Assembly (NCBI GenBank): GCA_963555705.1
Contig: OY743172.1
Span: 20,769,446-20,833,445 of the forward strand
DNA length: 64,000 bases
Source of the DNA: Ligustrum vulgare
Lineage: Eukaryota; Streptophyta; Magnoliopsida; Lamiales; Oleaceae
Reading direction: 5' to 3'
In this document: positions 21,834-31,923 of the stretch, piece after piece
How positions within the stretch are numbered: the stretch's first letter is position 1
Layout: every line of letters begins with the position of its first letter
Program-made: the position numbers and the translations under genes
Notes under the pieces: model-generated
The model's input: only the letters and a program-made list of their open reading frames with translations
Databases searched by the model: none
What the model was told of the DNA's origin: nothing

Positions 21834-21841
21834 TATTTAAA
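21834..21841 (-). promoter_or_regulatory. Possible TATA box for LOG
   Basis: TTTAAATA inside the palindrome GGCTATTTAAAGCC (21831-21844), about 76 bp upstream of the LOG ATG and within the 337-bp gap after the neighbouring ORF. Positional evidence only. Confidence 0.35.
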
Positions 21842-21950
21842 GCCGGAAAAACTTACTGTTTTTCATTGATTCTGAAAAAGTAAAGATTTACTTTTGACAA
21901 AATCGGCCAACTTTTGACTGTTTTACCAAAGATATCACCTTTCGGTGATT

Positions 21951-22050
21951 TATTTCCAGCTTTATCAAACCTCGAGAAAGGAAAATATATTTATTTCCAG
22001 CTTTATCAAAACTCGAGAAAGGAAAATATATTTTATTTCCAAAACGCGTG
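21951..22050. repeat. 41-bp duplication between LOG and the virus-like ORF
   Basis: TATTTCCAGCTTTATCAAA followed by CTCGAGAAAGGAAAATATAT occurs twice (21951 and 21992), with a third partial copy at 22034. It lies in the spacer between the two cassette ORFs. A nearby GTAAA...TTTAC hairpin sits at 21876-21896. Confidence 0.85.
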
Positions 22051-22095
22051 AAAGAAAACAGCAAAATATTTTAAATGTGTATCAAGAGATTTACC

Positions 22096-22647
22096 TTATA
22101 TCATTGATGAACTGCCAGAAGCCTCATTTTGTAAAACAGACTGGCAAACAGGATCTTTTGCTATTATATTTTGGAGACTATAACGATTTTTGTCCCCGTT
22201 AAACTGAGCGTATAAGGAGAAAAGTTCACGTTGCACATAACCACTTGGGTGCGTCTCAAGAGTCAGTCGAATATCATCCAAAGACTCCTTACTCAGTCCA
22301 CCCTTTATGAATTTGATTTTATCATCCCGATTAGTAGAAGAATATCCTACTGTTTTGCAACGAGTATCACAGTTCCAACGAGCACATTTGTAGCAACCAT
22401 TCAGCCTTTTTGCTCTTCGTTTCTTTGCGAAGGTGCTTTTGCCTAAACCAGGCATGTGCTTTGGAAATGTCATAGGTAATTCACCAGATAGTCGAACCTT
22501 TGCTTCGATCAACCAGCGAACATCTTCTGAAACACCATGAGCCATCAGCAACCTCAATCTTTCGAGTCTTATTCGATAAATTTTCCTCAGATCATTCATT
22601 GGAAGACTGGAATAATACTTGCGAATGTTTGTAAGAATGATATCCAT
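22096..22647 (-). CDS. Basic cysteine-rich protein resembling betaflexivirus-type nucleic-acid-binding proteins
   Basis: An uninterrupted 183-residue frame. Seen: a helical N-terminal third; GKSTFAKKRRAKR at 69-81; and a cysteine cluster C85-x2-C88-x4-C93-x3-C97. After that comes a (D/N)xxIKFIKGG segment near 108-117 and a C-terminal tail. A glycine-serine-x-(Y/F)-A-basic run followed at once by a four-Cys knuckle and a short hydrophobic/lysine segment is the pattern of the small 3'-proximal nucleic-acid-binding proteins of Betaflexiviridae (carla-, viti-, allexivirus type), some of which suppress RNA silencing. The frame is longer than those proteins usually are. It is 337 bp upstream of LOG on the same strand. 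No coat-protein homology is seen further upstream. The family call is from motif memory, not a search. Confidence 0.6.
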   Translation of the reverse strand: MDIILTNIRKYYSSLPMNDLRKIYRIRLERLRLLMAHGVSEDVRWLIEAKVRLSGELPMTFPKHMPGLGKSTFAKKRRAKRLNGCYKCARWNCDTRCKTVGYSSTNRDDKIKFIKGGLSKESLDDIRLTLETHPSGYVQRELFSLYAQFNGDKNRYSLQNIIAKDPVCQSVLQNEASGSSSMI

Positions 22648-23577
22648 GTTTTGATGGATCTAACCTCTTCCCAGCATGAACTATTTAAAAGCATTAAGGA
22701 TCGGAGGAAATCCGCGTGATATTGATTCCAGCAAGAAAGCGCGGAATAGAATAATGGAAAAGAGGGAACAAGAGTTATGCGCCGTTTACTTTCTTGATAA
22801 AAGGAAGATTTGATGATGACGGGATTTGAGATATGGAATATTTTCTTGGATTTTGGGTACTGATATTTTGATATAATAATCAAGGTATAGAAATAATACG
22901 GGGATACGTGAAAGTGAAATAAGGACTGTATTGAATCAGGATTAATAAGTTTGTGCAAGTGAAAGGAATACCTTACGGGAAATGTTATGATATTTGAGTT
23001 AAGAATTTTAATTATTTGGGAGATATTTGTTTATTGAATTTTGCAGAAATTTTGGGTTACAAATATTGGAAAGATAAACTGATGATTATGTTGATATGTG
23101 AATAACATGTTTGGGTATATTACATAGAGAATATTCAGGTAATCGTTTTAATTATTTTGGGATATTTGGTGATAAGAAGAAATGACAAATTATTATGGTA
23201 TGATATGTTAGTAAAGATTTATTGAAATTTTAGAGATATTAATACGAATATTTGAGGTTACATGATACGATGATAAGTGACAGGTTACATGAGTACTACA
23301 AGATATGATGAAATATCACATACGATTGGGAATTTTCATTTTGATTCAGAAGAATTTATGAGTAGACATATGTCTATTATTGATAGAAAAGTTCATGTCT
23401 TAAGAAAACAAATTGATGCATTTAGTCAAAGTCCAGTGGGTTAAATATGGTTGGGTTAAATATGGTAGCGATGATGCTACATAAGAAGAAGAAGAAGAGA
23501 TTCTGATTAAGTGTTCAGAAATCATAAGATCAAGTAAGTTTAATTTCGAGGACGAAATTATTTTAAGGGGGTAAGTT
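22648..23577. other. 3' interior of the chromovirus-like element
   Basis: To about 22980 the base composition resembles the cassette, with a possible broken plus-strand mini-frame starting at ATG 22654 (MDLTSSQHELFKSIKDRRKS, then a frame change). From 22980 to the LTR it is AT-rich chromovirus 3' sequence ending in a purine-rich tract. Confidence 0.5.
23545..23577 (+). other. Chromovirus 3' junction and polypurine tract
   Basis: TTTCGAGGACGAAATTATTT followed by TAAGGGGGTAAG immediately precedes the 3' LTR. The wording is typical of Tekay/Del-type elements. Confidence 0.85.
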
Positions 23578-23910
23578 TGTAGCGACTAAGAATTTTTACG
23601 CGATTAATAATTATTTTAATAGAAAATCGTGTCGCTACTATTTCACCCATTTTTATTAAGTTAACGCCACGACGTATTCGTATAGCCAAGTCAAGAAATA
23701 ATCGAGATCGTTCGATTTTAAATTAAATTCCGAATTTCTAAAAATATCTCCATTCTCTTGATTTAAAGTATATTAAGTCCAAGTACTTAATTCAATGTTA
23801 TCCCAATATTTATTTATACAAAAATTATTTTTATTATTGAAATTAAGAAAATATATGCAAGCATGAGAGGTTCCATTATATATAATAATTATGAGAATCT
23901 TAATTTAATA

Positions 23911-24361
23911 AATATGGAAAAGTATATGAATGAATTATATACTCCATTATATGTAATCATGAAGAGCATAATATTTGTATAAATATGGAAAAGTATATGA
24001 ATGAATTATATACTCCATTATATGTAATCATGAAGAGCATAATATTTGTATAAATATGGAAAAGTATATGAATGAATTATAGACTCCATTATATGTAATC
24101 ATGAAGAGCATAATATTTGTATAAATATGGAAAAGTATATGAATGGTTGATAAGATTCCATTATATGTAATCATGAAGAGCATAATATTTGTATAAATAT
24201 GGAAAAGTATATGAATGGTTGATAAGACTCCATTATATGTAATCATGAAGAGCATAATATTTGTATAAATATGGAAAAGTATATGAATGGTTGATAAGAC
24301 TCCATTATATGTAATCATGAAGAGCATAATATTTGTATAAATATGGAAAAGTATATGAATG
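23911..24361. repeat. 71-72 bp tandem repeats in 3' LTR
   Basis: Counterpart of 17870-18320, offset by exactly 6041 bp, with the same unit number. Confidence 0.95.
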
Positions 24362-24590
24362 GTGCTTTACTTTAAGAAAAGGATGTGTTAAAATTAATAG
24401 AATTGAATGATTATGTTTACAATATGCCAACTTTATACATCTATTTAAACCCATCTCTTTTACACACAACTCTACACATATACACTTATTTCCAATCTCT
24501 TGACAAAATCCACAAGTAAGAGAAATTCAAGGTGGTCAAGAAAGTTTTGGTCCATTTACTACTACACTTCATTTTAATCTTTTAAAAGGT

Positions 24591-25205
24591 AAGTATATCT
24601 TATGTTTTTATGAAAAGTAAGTATGTTTTTATGAAAGGTAAATACACCTTATGTTTTTATGAAAAGTAAGTATGTTTTTATGACAAGTAAGTATATCTTA
24701 TGTTTTTATGAAAAGTAAGTATGTTTTTATGAAAGGTAAATACACCTTATGTTTTTATGAAAAGTAAGTATGTTTTTATGACAAGTAAGTATATCTTATG
24801 TTTTTATGAAAAGTAAGTATGTTTTTATGAAAGGTAAATACACCTTATGTTTTTATGAAAAGTAAGTATGTTTTTATGACAAGTAAGTATATCTTATGTT
24901 TTTATGAAAAGTAAGTATGTTTTTATGAAAGGTAAATACACCTTATGTTTTTATGAAAAGTAAGTATGTTTTTATGACAAGTAAGTATATCTTATGTTTT
25001 TATGAAAAGTAAGTATGTTTTTATGAAAGGTAAATACACCTTATGTTTTTATGAAAAGTAAGTATGTTTTTATGACAAGTAAATATATCTTATGTTTTTA
25101 TGAAAAGTAAGTATGTTTTTATGAAAGGTAAATACACCTTATGTTTTTATGAAAAGTAAGTATGTTTTTATGACAAGTAAGTATATCTTATGTTTTTATG
25201 AAAAT
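24591..25205. repeat. 49-bp / 98-bp higher-order tandem array
   Basis: AAGTATATCTTATG recurs at 24591, 24689, 24787, 24885, 24983, 25081 (one variant base) and 25179, exactly 98 bp apart. Each 98-bp unit is two diverged 49-bp monomers, one with AAGTATATC and the other with AAATACACC. The 5' LTR retains a single 49-bp interval. Confidence 0.96.
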
Positions 25206-25716
25206 GTTTGGATCATTGCTATGAAATCAATCTCACAAGATTGTTATGGGTTCCATATGATATGTTTATGATTATGCTAAGGGGACCGGAGTTTAGTAGC
25301 GCTACACATAAGAATTCTTGCCATTTAAGTTCGGTAAAATTCTTGTGTCTCCCTATGTTTATGAGTATTTCGATCCTATCCTATGTTATGATGAAAATGA
25401 TCCATATGCTTTCAAAAGAAAATTTATGCTTGGTATACTTACTGGGATTTTATAAATCTCACTCCACGATATTTACCATTTTCAGATAATTGAAGGTTCG
25501 AGGCGGTCAACATGGAAGTGGCAAAAGTGGTTAAGATTGATGAGATAATTATGTTGAACTTTATGTAAGAAAATTATGTTCTATTTTTATTCACAAATAA
25601 AATTATGGGATTCTAATTATTCTTTTGAATAATTTTACATTTCTATTTAAGTCTCGATAATATGATATGAGTCACTTTTAGTGGCACTCGAATGGTCGAG
25701 AATTCGGGTCGTCACA

Positions 25717-26032
25717 AAGGCTTTCGAGTGCTTTCTCGTGGGTAAGGCTTTGTGTGCTTCCTCGTGGGGAAGGCTTTCGGGTGCTTGCTCGTGCGCAAGG
25801 CTTTTTTTGCTTCCTCGTGGGGAAGGCTTTAGAGTACTTGCTCGTGGGCAAGGCCTCGTGTGCTTCCTCGGGGGGAAGGCTTTGTAATCCAACAACATAA
25901 TTGGAGAGGAATATCTTTTATTTACATGTCTTCGGGGAAATAAAAGTTGGCACGAAGGCCGTAACTGAAATTAAACTTAAAAAATAAAATATACTGAAAA
26001 TTAAAGGGAATGGACTACAAAGTTTGGCTCTT
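25717..26032. repeat. ~30-bp repeats of Tat, right portion, and pol 3' flank
   Basis: Continuation of the GTGCTTCCTCGTGGGGAAGG array to about 25885, then roughly 145 bp of non-coding sequence before the integrase stop. Confidence 0.8.
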
Positions 26033-26912
26033 CTACTTGTAGTAGATTTTCAAGTTGTCTGCATTCCAAGGTCTTGGGAGTGGCGTTCCTGTGAGATCCC
26101 GAAGTCTGTATGATCCTCCTCGGGTCTGCCGTATAACTTCGTAGGGTCCTTCCCGAGCAGGCCCAAGTTTCCCTGGTGGATGACCAGCTGCTTTTGCTTT
26201 CCTCAGCACAAGATCTCCTGCCCTAAACTTTCGTGGTGTGACCTTGCTGTTGAAGTACTTGGTCGTTCTACTCTGGTATGATGCTATCCTTATGCTTGCC
26301 TGCTCACGAACTTCCTCAAGCAAGTCAAGATGCTCTCCAGAACATTCCCCTTCCATATTTTTGAAAAGACGTCTGTAACTGGGCATGCCAACTTCAACGG
26401 GGATTGTTGCCTCTATCCCGAAAGCAAGCATGAATGGAGTTTCCCCAGTAGCTGTTCGGTGTGTGGTCCTATAAGACCAAAGTATGGCTGGTAGTTCCTC
26501 GGGCCAAGAGCCTCGTGCATCTCCTATCCTCGTGCGAAGGTCTTGGAGTATTATCCTGTTCGTTACTTCGGCGAGCCCATTACTCTGGGGGTGTGCAACT
26601 GATGTCTGACGGTGATCAATATGAAGACTTGCACAGAAATTTTTGAACTATGCGTTATCAAACTGCCTGCCATTGTCCGTTATCAATACTCTTGGTAGGC
26701 CAAACCTGTATATGATAGATTTCCAAACGAATGATCTTAGTTTGGGTTCTGAAATTGTTGCTAGGGGTTCTGCCTCCACCCATTTAGTAAAATATTCAAC
26801 TGCGACTGCTATGAACCTCAACTGTCCCCGTGCAATGGGAAAAGGGCCCAAGATATCGATTCCCCATTTCAAACGGTCCTAGACACTGGATAGGAGTTTG
26901 ATCTTCAGCTGG
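26033..26912 (-). pseudogene. Tat integrase, broken
   Basis: Integrase inserts the cDNA copy into the genome. Reading leftward: the core begins GIDILGPFPIARGQ (first catalytic Asp) and has ITDNGRQFDNA (second Asp). A TAG at about 26648-26650 follows directly, where related proteins have a sense codon. The same frame then continues through HPQSNGLAE-type sequence (Glu region) to a C-terminal domain ending PRPWNADNLKIYYK. Upstream of the core a frameshift (near 26875-26885) and a TGA (near 26910) separate it from the HHCC region. Inactive. Confidence 0.88.
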
Positions 26913-28870
26913 TCATTGTATGATATTCCCATGCCTCTGACACTTGTCACACTTCTTAACATAATTTATGGCATCTGTTCTCATGGTCGGCCAATAGTAT
27001 CCGTATCTGAGGAGTCTGTGGGCTAGTGACCTAGCACCCTGGTGATTCCCACACATGCCTTCATGTACTTCTGCAAGAGCTTGAGCAGTTTCAAAAGCTT
27101 TAAGACATCTAAGATAGGGCAGTGTAAAACTCCTTCTGAAAAGAACTTCGTTTATCATGCAGTATCTTGCTGCTCTTTGTTTGACGGTCCTGGCCTCTTT
27201 CTGGTCACCGGGGAGACTTCCTTCAGTTAAAAACTTGGTGATGGGGTCCATCCAGGATGGCTCATGATCAATGTCCATAATCGTAGGCCTCGAGTCAATA
27301 CTGGGGTGTGACACATATTTCATATGAACTGTTCTCTCAAGATTATCAACACTCATGAACACAAGTCTAGAGAGTGAATCGACCTTGATATTTTCTGATC
27401 TAGGTATTTTCAGAATCTCACAACTTCCGAACATCCTCTGCAGGTCATGAACACGCAGACAGTATAAACTCATCTTCTCCTCTTTCTTCTCGAATGTACC
27501 ATCGATTTTCCCTACTACAAGCTGGGAATCACTGTATACTTTTACATGATTAAGTTCAAGGCCATGAGCGACCTCGAGCCCAATGATGACGGCTTCATAT
27601 TCTGCTTCGTTGTTTGTTGTTTCAAATTCAAATCTCAAAGCGCACTGTATTTCAACTTGTCCGTCCGGGCTTATAAGTATGACCCCTGCACCCGAGCCCG
27701 AGGAGTTGGATGCTCCATCCACAAAAATTTTCCAACAGCAATCGGAGATGTTCGGGCTATCTACTAGCCCTCGAGGCCTTGGTGTGAGCTCCTCAATAAA
27801 GTCCGCCAAGGCCTGTGCCTTTATCGATGGTCGGAGCTTGAACTCAATATCAAACTCGCCAAGTTCAATGGCCCATTTTAGCAATCTCTCGGATACATCG
27901 GGCTTCTGAAGTATATGCTTTAAGGGCTGATTTGTAAGTACCACGATCGTATGCGATTGGAAGTACGGCCTTAACTTCTTTGTAGCTACAACTAGTGCCA
28001 ACGCCAATTGTTCTGGAAGGGTGTAACGTGTTTTAGCTTCAAGGAGGACTTTGCTAACATAATATATGGGCTGCTGGGATCGACCAACCTCCTTGACGAG
28101 CACTGCGCTTACAGCATTTTGAGAAACAGCCAAGTATAGGGATAACACATCTCCTGGACTTGGTTTGTTAGCACAGGAGGTATTGCTAGGGATTCTTTCA
28201 GATGTTGTAGCGCATGCTCACATTCCTTATTCCATTCGAAGCTCTTATTTCCCCTAAGTATTATGAAGAAGGGGAAACACTTGTCAACTGCTCTTGACAT
28301 GAACATGTTAAGCGCTGCTACCCGACCTGTCAGCTTCTGAACATCTTTTCTACTTTTGGGAGACTCCATTGAAATTAGAGCCTGTATCTTATCGGGGTTG
28401 GCCTCTATACCCCGATGAGTGATCATGAAGCCCAAGGATTTTCCCGACGATACCCCAAACACGCATTTAGCTGGGTTCAGTTTCATCTTGTACTTTCTGA
28501 GTGTGAAGAACACCTCCTCAAGGTCCTGAACGTGTCTGTCAGCTTCTGTGCTTTTGACAACCATGTCATCAACATATGCCTCAATGTTTTTCCCAATCAA
28601 TCCTGCAAACACCTTGTTTATCAACCTTAGGTAAGTTGCCCCAGCATTCTTTAGGCCAAAGAGCATGACCTTATAACAATAGATCGCTGAATCAGCCATG
28701 AACGATGTTTTTTCCTGATCATCCTCTGCCATCGGGATTTGGTGGTAACCTGAAAATGCGTCAAGGAAGCTGTACATCTTATGGCTCGAGGTGCTGTCTA
28801 CGAGGTTGTCAATTCGTGGTAATGGATAGCTGTCCTTGGGGCATGCTTTATTCAGATCAGTATAGTCCAC
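26913..28870 (-). pseudogene. Tat reverse transcriptase, RNase H and second RNase H, frameshifted
   Basis: The reverse transcriptase core has SFLDAFSGYHQIPM and YVDDMVV. After it a one-base deletion in an A-run (plus strand 28164-28166, TTT where four T are expected) shifts the frame at the PPVLT position. The new frame holds gypsy RNase H (LAVSQNAVSAVLV ... YYVSKVL ... PLKHIL). A second RNase H of archaeal type follows, with FVDGASNSSGSGAGVIL, NNEAEYEAVIIGL and SDSQLVV. The integrase zinc-binding region is CDKCQRHG near the end. The extra RNase H identifies the Tat lineage. Confidence 0.92.
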
Positions 28871-30967
28871 ACAAACTCGTCACTTGCCATTGCTCTTCTT
28901 TACCAAGACCACGTTTGCTATCCAATCTGGGTAATGAACCTCCCTAAAGAATCCTGCCTTTAAGAGCTTACCAATCTCTTCTTGAATCACAATTCGACGA
29001 TCAGGGGCGAACTGTCTCTTCCTTTGTTTAATAGGCCGTGCGTCGGGATTCACATTTAAACTGTGTGCGGAAATCTCGGGCTCAATTCCAAGCATGTCCT
29101 TAACACTCCAGGCGAATACATCAATGTTTTCTTTCAAACACCGTGTGAGCACGATTTTCAGACCGTCATCGAGATCCCGACCAATGATGACATTTTTCCC
29201 TGGTCCGACCTCGACCTCCAACAATTCCTCAACTGGCGAAAGCCTACCTCGGTGCTTGAGGTCGGGCTCCATCGCATCTACTTGCGCAACCTCAACTGGG
29301 AGGTTCTTGACACTAGTAACATAACACTGCTTGGCTACTGTCTGATCTCCCCGAACAACCCCCACACCTTCTGCTGTTGGAAATTTCATGGCAAGATGGA
29401 ATGTCGACACTATTGCTTTGATGTTGTTCAACAGTGGTCGGTCAAGTATTGCTTTGTACGTCATTGGAGCCCTCACAACATGAAACATCGTGATTTCTGT
29501 TACCTGCTTGGGGTCTATCCCCAATGTTAAAGGAAGTTCGGTGGTGCCTTCGGGCATGATAATACTTCCCCCAAATCCCTGCAGGGGAGTCCTGATTGGC
29601 CTTAAACTGCTTGCTGATATCTCCATTTTAAGGAAAGCTTCATGCGATAACACATTAGCTGCGCTTCCATTGTCTACCAGTATTCTCCTCACCTCGTAGT
29701 TAGCTATGATTGCTGTAACTACCATAGCATCGTCGTGAGGGGTGATCACTCCTTCCATATCGCCAGAGCCAAATGTGATGTCAGGGTGACAAATATGCTC
29801 GGTCCCCGAGGACTGTCTGGAATATATTTTTCGCCCATTTTGTGAATCTCCTCTCGAGGCTATTCCACCTATGATAACATTGATTGTTCCAGCCGTTGGC
29901 TTGTTATTCCTTGGCGGTTGATCATGCTCATGATCATACTTTTGCCGTTTGTCATTCCCCACATACATTTTCAGGAAACCCCTCTTGATCAATGCTTCTA
30001 TCTCTCGCTGTAAGGCGTAGCAAGTTTCTGTGGTGTGCCCATGATCACGATGAAAATCGAAGTACTTGCTCTTGTCACACTTATCTGGCGGGGACCTGAT
30101 TCTGGCTGGCCACTTCAATTCCTTCATATCTTTGATTTCCATAAGAATGTCGGTCCGAGGGGTATTCAATGGAGTGAAAGAAGGCGGTTGCTCAATCCTT
30201 CCTTTTCCCCGATCATCCCGATCACGCCCCTGCCTCGAACTGTCTTCACGCTGTCTCTTTCGATCGTTTCTGCTATCCTTCCATTCAGATTTTTTGGGGG
30301 ACGTATCGGTCTTCTTCGGATACATAGCTTTTTCCTTATTCACGTACTTCTCAGCCCGAACAAGAAGGTCAGTCACCGATTTTGGCGGTGTTTTTGATAA
30401 GGACATTTTGAAGGACTCACACCTTACAGCCTGAGTAAGAACTGATACTGCAACAGAAATATGGAGGTCGGGAACTTGCAACCTTTCTGCATTGAACCTG
30501 GTCATGAATTCACGCAATGTCTCATTCTGTCCTTGGCTAAGTCTCATGAGCGAGGTAGCTGTCTTCCTTATACACTTACTACTTGCAAAGAAGGCCGAGA
30601 ATTTATTAGCAAGGTCTGCGAATGTTGGAATGGAGTTTGGTTCAAGAGTAGAGAACCAATCCCTAGCAGCGCTTGTCAAAGTTTGGGGGAAAGCTTTACA
30701 CATAACCTGATCGGGGGCAACTTGAAAATTCATGACGTCAGTGTATATATTAAGATGGTTCACTGGATCGGTTGTACCATCATATTCTTTTATCCTTGGG
30801 AACTTGAACCTGTCTGGTAGGGGAAAGGCCAAAACATCTGGCGTGAATGGAGTGTTCGATGTGAACCCTGCTGGAGCCTGTGTATTTTGTCGCATACCCA
30901 CGGCTATTCCCTCCTGGATAATTCTCGCGAGCTCAGCATGAGGCATGACCACTGTTCTTGAACTCAT
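28871..30967 (-). pseudogene. Tat gag, protease and start of reverse transcriptase
   Basis: A long open stretch: gag capsid (PRIKEYDGTTDPVNHL ... FMTRFNAERLQV) and a CHH-type knuckle region (CDFHRDHGHTTETC-like, with FDFHRDHGHTTETCYALQ seen). The protease follows, with LVDNGSAANVL in place of the usual D(S/T)G, then the reverse transcriptase N-terminus ending VVLVKKSNGK. A TGA at 28880-28882 replaces the Trp expected before RVCVDYTDLNKA. The upstream gag frame connects through a frameshift to 30964-31299. Confidence 0.9.
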
Positions 30968-31299
30968 AACATTTGGTGGCGATGGCGGAAATCCCGAAGT
31001 ACTAGCCCTACCAGCATTAGGGGCATGGTTCTGCGGCTGGGCCCGTGAAGCATCCCCTCCTCGGGCGTCGGGGTACCGCGTTGGCTCTGCTGCGTGAGCA
31101 TTTGCGTAAGGGTAGCAACCTGTTGACGAAGCTCCTCCAATGCTGCCTGGGTATCAGCAGCGGGTTGGGGGTGTGATGTTTGATTTCCTGGTAGCATGGA
31201 CTGGTCTGGTGGTGTTGCTTGGGGTACTTGCTCCCCCCCGACAGTGTGATCATGGGCAGGTAAGTTTGCTTGCGGAAGTCCAGAACGTGTATTAACCAT
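30964..31299 (-). pseudogene. Tat gag N-terminus
   Basis: Starts MVNTRSGLPQANL 15 bases inside the primer-binding site, with a Gln-rich coiled-coil (ALEELRQQVATLTQML). The homologous frame changes near 31060 (past TPTPEEG), so gag is not continuous with 28871-30967 in this copy. Confidence 0.8.
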
Positions 31300-31314
31300 G
31301 ACTTCTAGTTATGG

Positions 31315-31333
31315 TTCCCACAGACGGCGCCAA
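31315..31333 (-). other. Tat primer-binding site
   Basis: Minus strand TTGGCGCCGTCTGTGGGAA, adjacent to the 5' LTR. This is a TGGCGCC-type site common in Tat and Athila gypsy elements. Confidence 0.9.
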
Positions 31334-31923
31334 TGATGAAGCAAAAAATCGTACCTCTATATTCCGAGCTTGGGCAACAAGCTAGCACGAACTGGAACTT
31401 CGAATACCTGCAATAAAGGCGATGAGGTGTGTCCTCGTCGCCCCTCCGATGCTTAAGTCAGTAAAGAGGAAAGAAGAATTTATGCAAGAGGCTATAAACT
31501 GAAAAAATAAGAATTATGTACCTGAATTGTGATTGAGTGCTATGTATTTATAGAGGTGTATAGACGAGTTGTAATAGGACTAAAACACCTTCATTGGTTG
31601 AGTCCTGTTAGGAATCATCCTCCTATTATTTAGGGATGAGGTTGTAAACCCTAAATAGGATTCCAAAGGGGACGTGTCCTTTTAGGACTTGGAAGGTACG
31701 GGTCCCGAAGTTAGATCAAATTATGCCTGGGGACGCGAGAGTTACCCCGAGCAGAAAGTACCCCGAGGACATCATAATGCCATTGAAGAAATGTGGATGC
31801 TCGGGGAATACGCTACTCGGGGATATATTGCTCGGGGGAGGGGACTGCTTTGCCATCGGCCATCAAGGTCGGGGCATATGTCCATGCTCGTGTTCGAGCA
31901 GTGAGCAGAATTATTGTCTATCA
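31334..31923 (-). repeat. Tat 5' LTR
   Basis: 590 bp, TG...CA, partner of 14185-14774 with about 21 differences by eye. Followed by the CAAAT duplication and then by the 5' part of RLP-B. Confidence 0.95.

Larger units (their letters stand above)
17537..25716 (+). mobile_element. Young non-autonomous chromovirus-like LTR element carrying LOG and a virus-like ORF
   Basis: 8180 bp flanked by the perfect duplication AAGGC (17532-17536 and 25717-25721). LTRs start TGTAGCGAC and end TCGTCACA. The initiator-Met primer-binding site (TGGTATCAGAGCC) after the left LTR and the GAGGACGAAATTATTTTAAG + GGGG tract before the right LTR are the hallmark ends of Tekay/Del-type chromoviruses, plus orientation. 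The 4.4-kb interior has no gag, protease, reverse transcriptase or integrase. It instead carries a minus-strand cassette (about 20.8-22.97 kb) with a LOG gene and a basic Cys-rich ORF. Outside the tandem array I find only about three substitutions between the LTRs, so it transposed recently and must use proteins in trans. Confidence 0.93.
23578..25716 (+). repeat. Chromovirus-like 3' LTR (2139 bp)
   Basis: Same ends as the 5' LTR but 539 bp longer. The excess lies wholly in the 49-bp repeat array at 24591-25205: 12 intervals here against 1 in the 5' LTR, and 11 x 49 = 539. Elsewhere I find only about three substitutions (for example near 23587, 23731 and 25321). Confidence 0.93.
14185..31923 (-). 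mobile_element. Ty3/gypsy Tat-lineage retrotransposon in RLP-B, itself carrying a nested element
   Basis: 17,739 bp between copies of the 5-bp duplication CAAAT (14180-14184 and 31924-31928); about 9.55 kb is native once the nested element at 17537-25716 is removed. Both LTRs are 590 bp. Minus-strand order from the right is LTR, primer-binding site, gag, protease, reverse transcriptase, RNase H, a second archaeal-type RNase H, integrase, then an antisense accessory ORF before the left LTR. The dual RNase H and the antisense ORF are marks of the plant Tat lineage (Retand/Grande-like). I count about 21 differences between the LTRs (roughly 3.5%), many of them transitions, and pol is broken in several places: an older, dead copy. 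Confidence 0.95.

Noticed and set aside
22096..22647. Retrotransposon gag zinc knuckle
   Set aside because: Spacing C-x2-C-x4-C-x3-C without the CCHC histidine, a preceding basic run, and no capsid or protease next to it; it also faces against the element. A gag origin is less likely than a virus-like protein, but a search is needed.
24689..25205. Assembly duplication as the only explanation of the long 3' LTR array
   Set aside because: Monomers alternate between two diverged types with a single-base variant (25081), which simple collapse or copying of reads would not produce; still worth a long-read check.
28880..28882. Programmed readthrough stop between Tat protease and reverse transcriptase
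   Set aside because: The stop replaces a conserved Trp inside the reverse transcriptase, not at a domain border, and pol carries other lesions, so it is a mutation.
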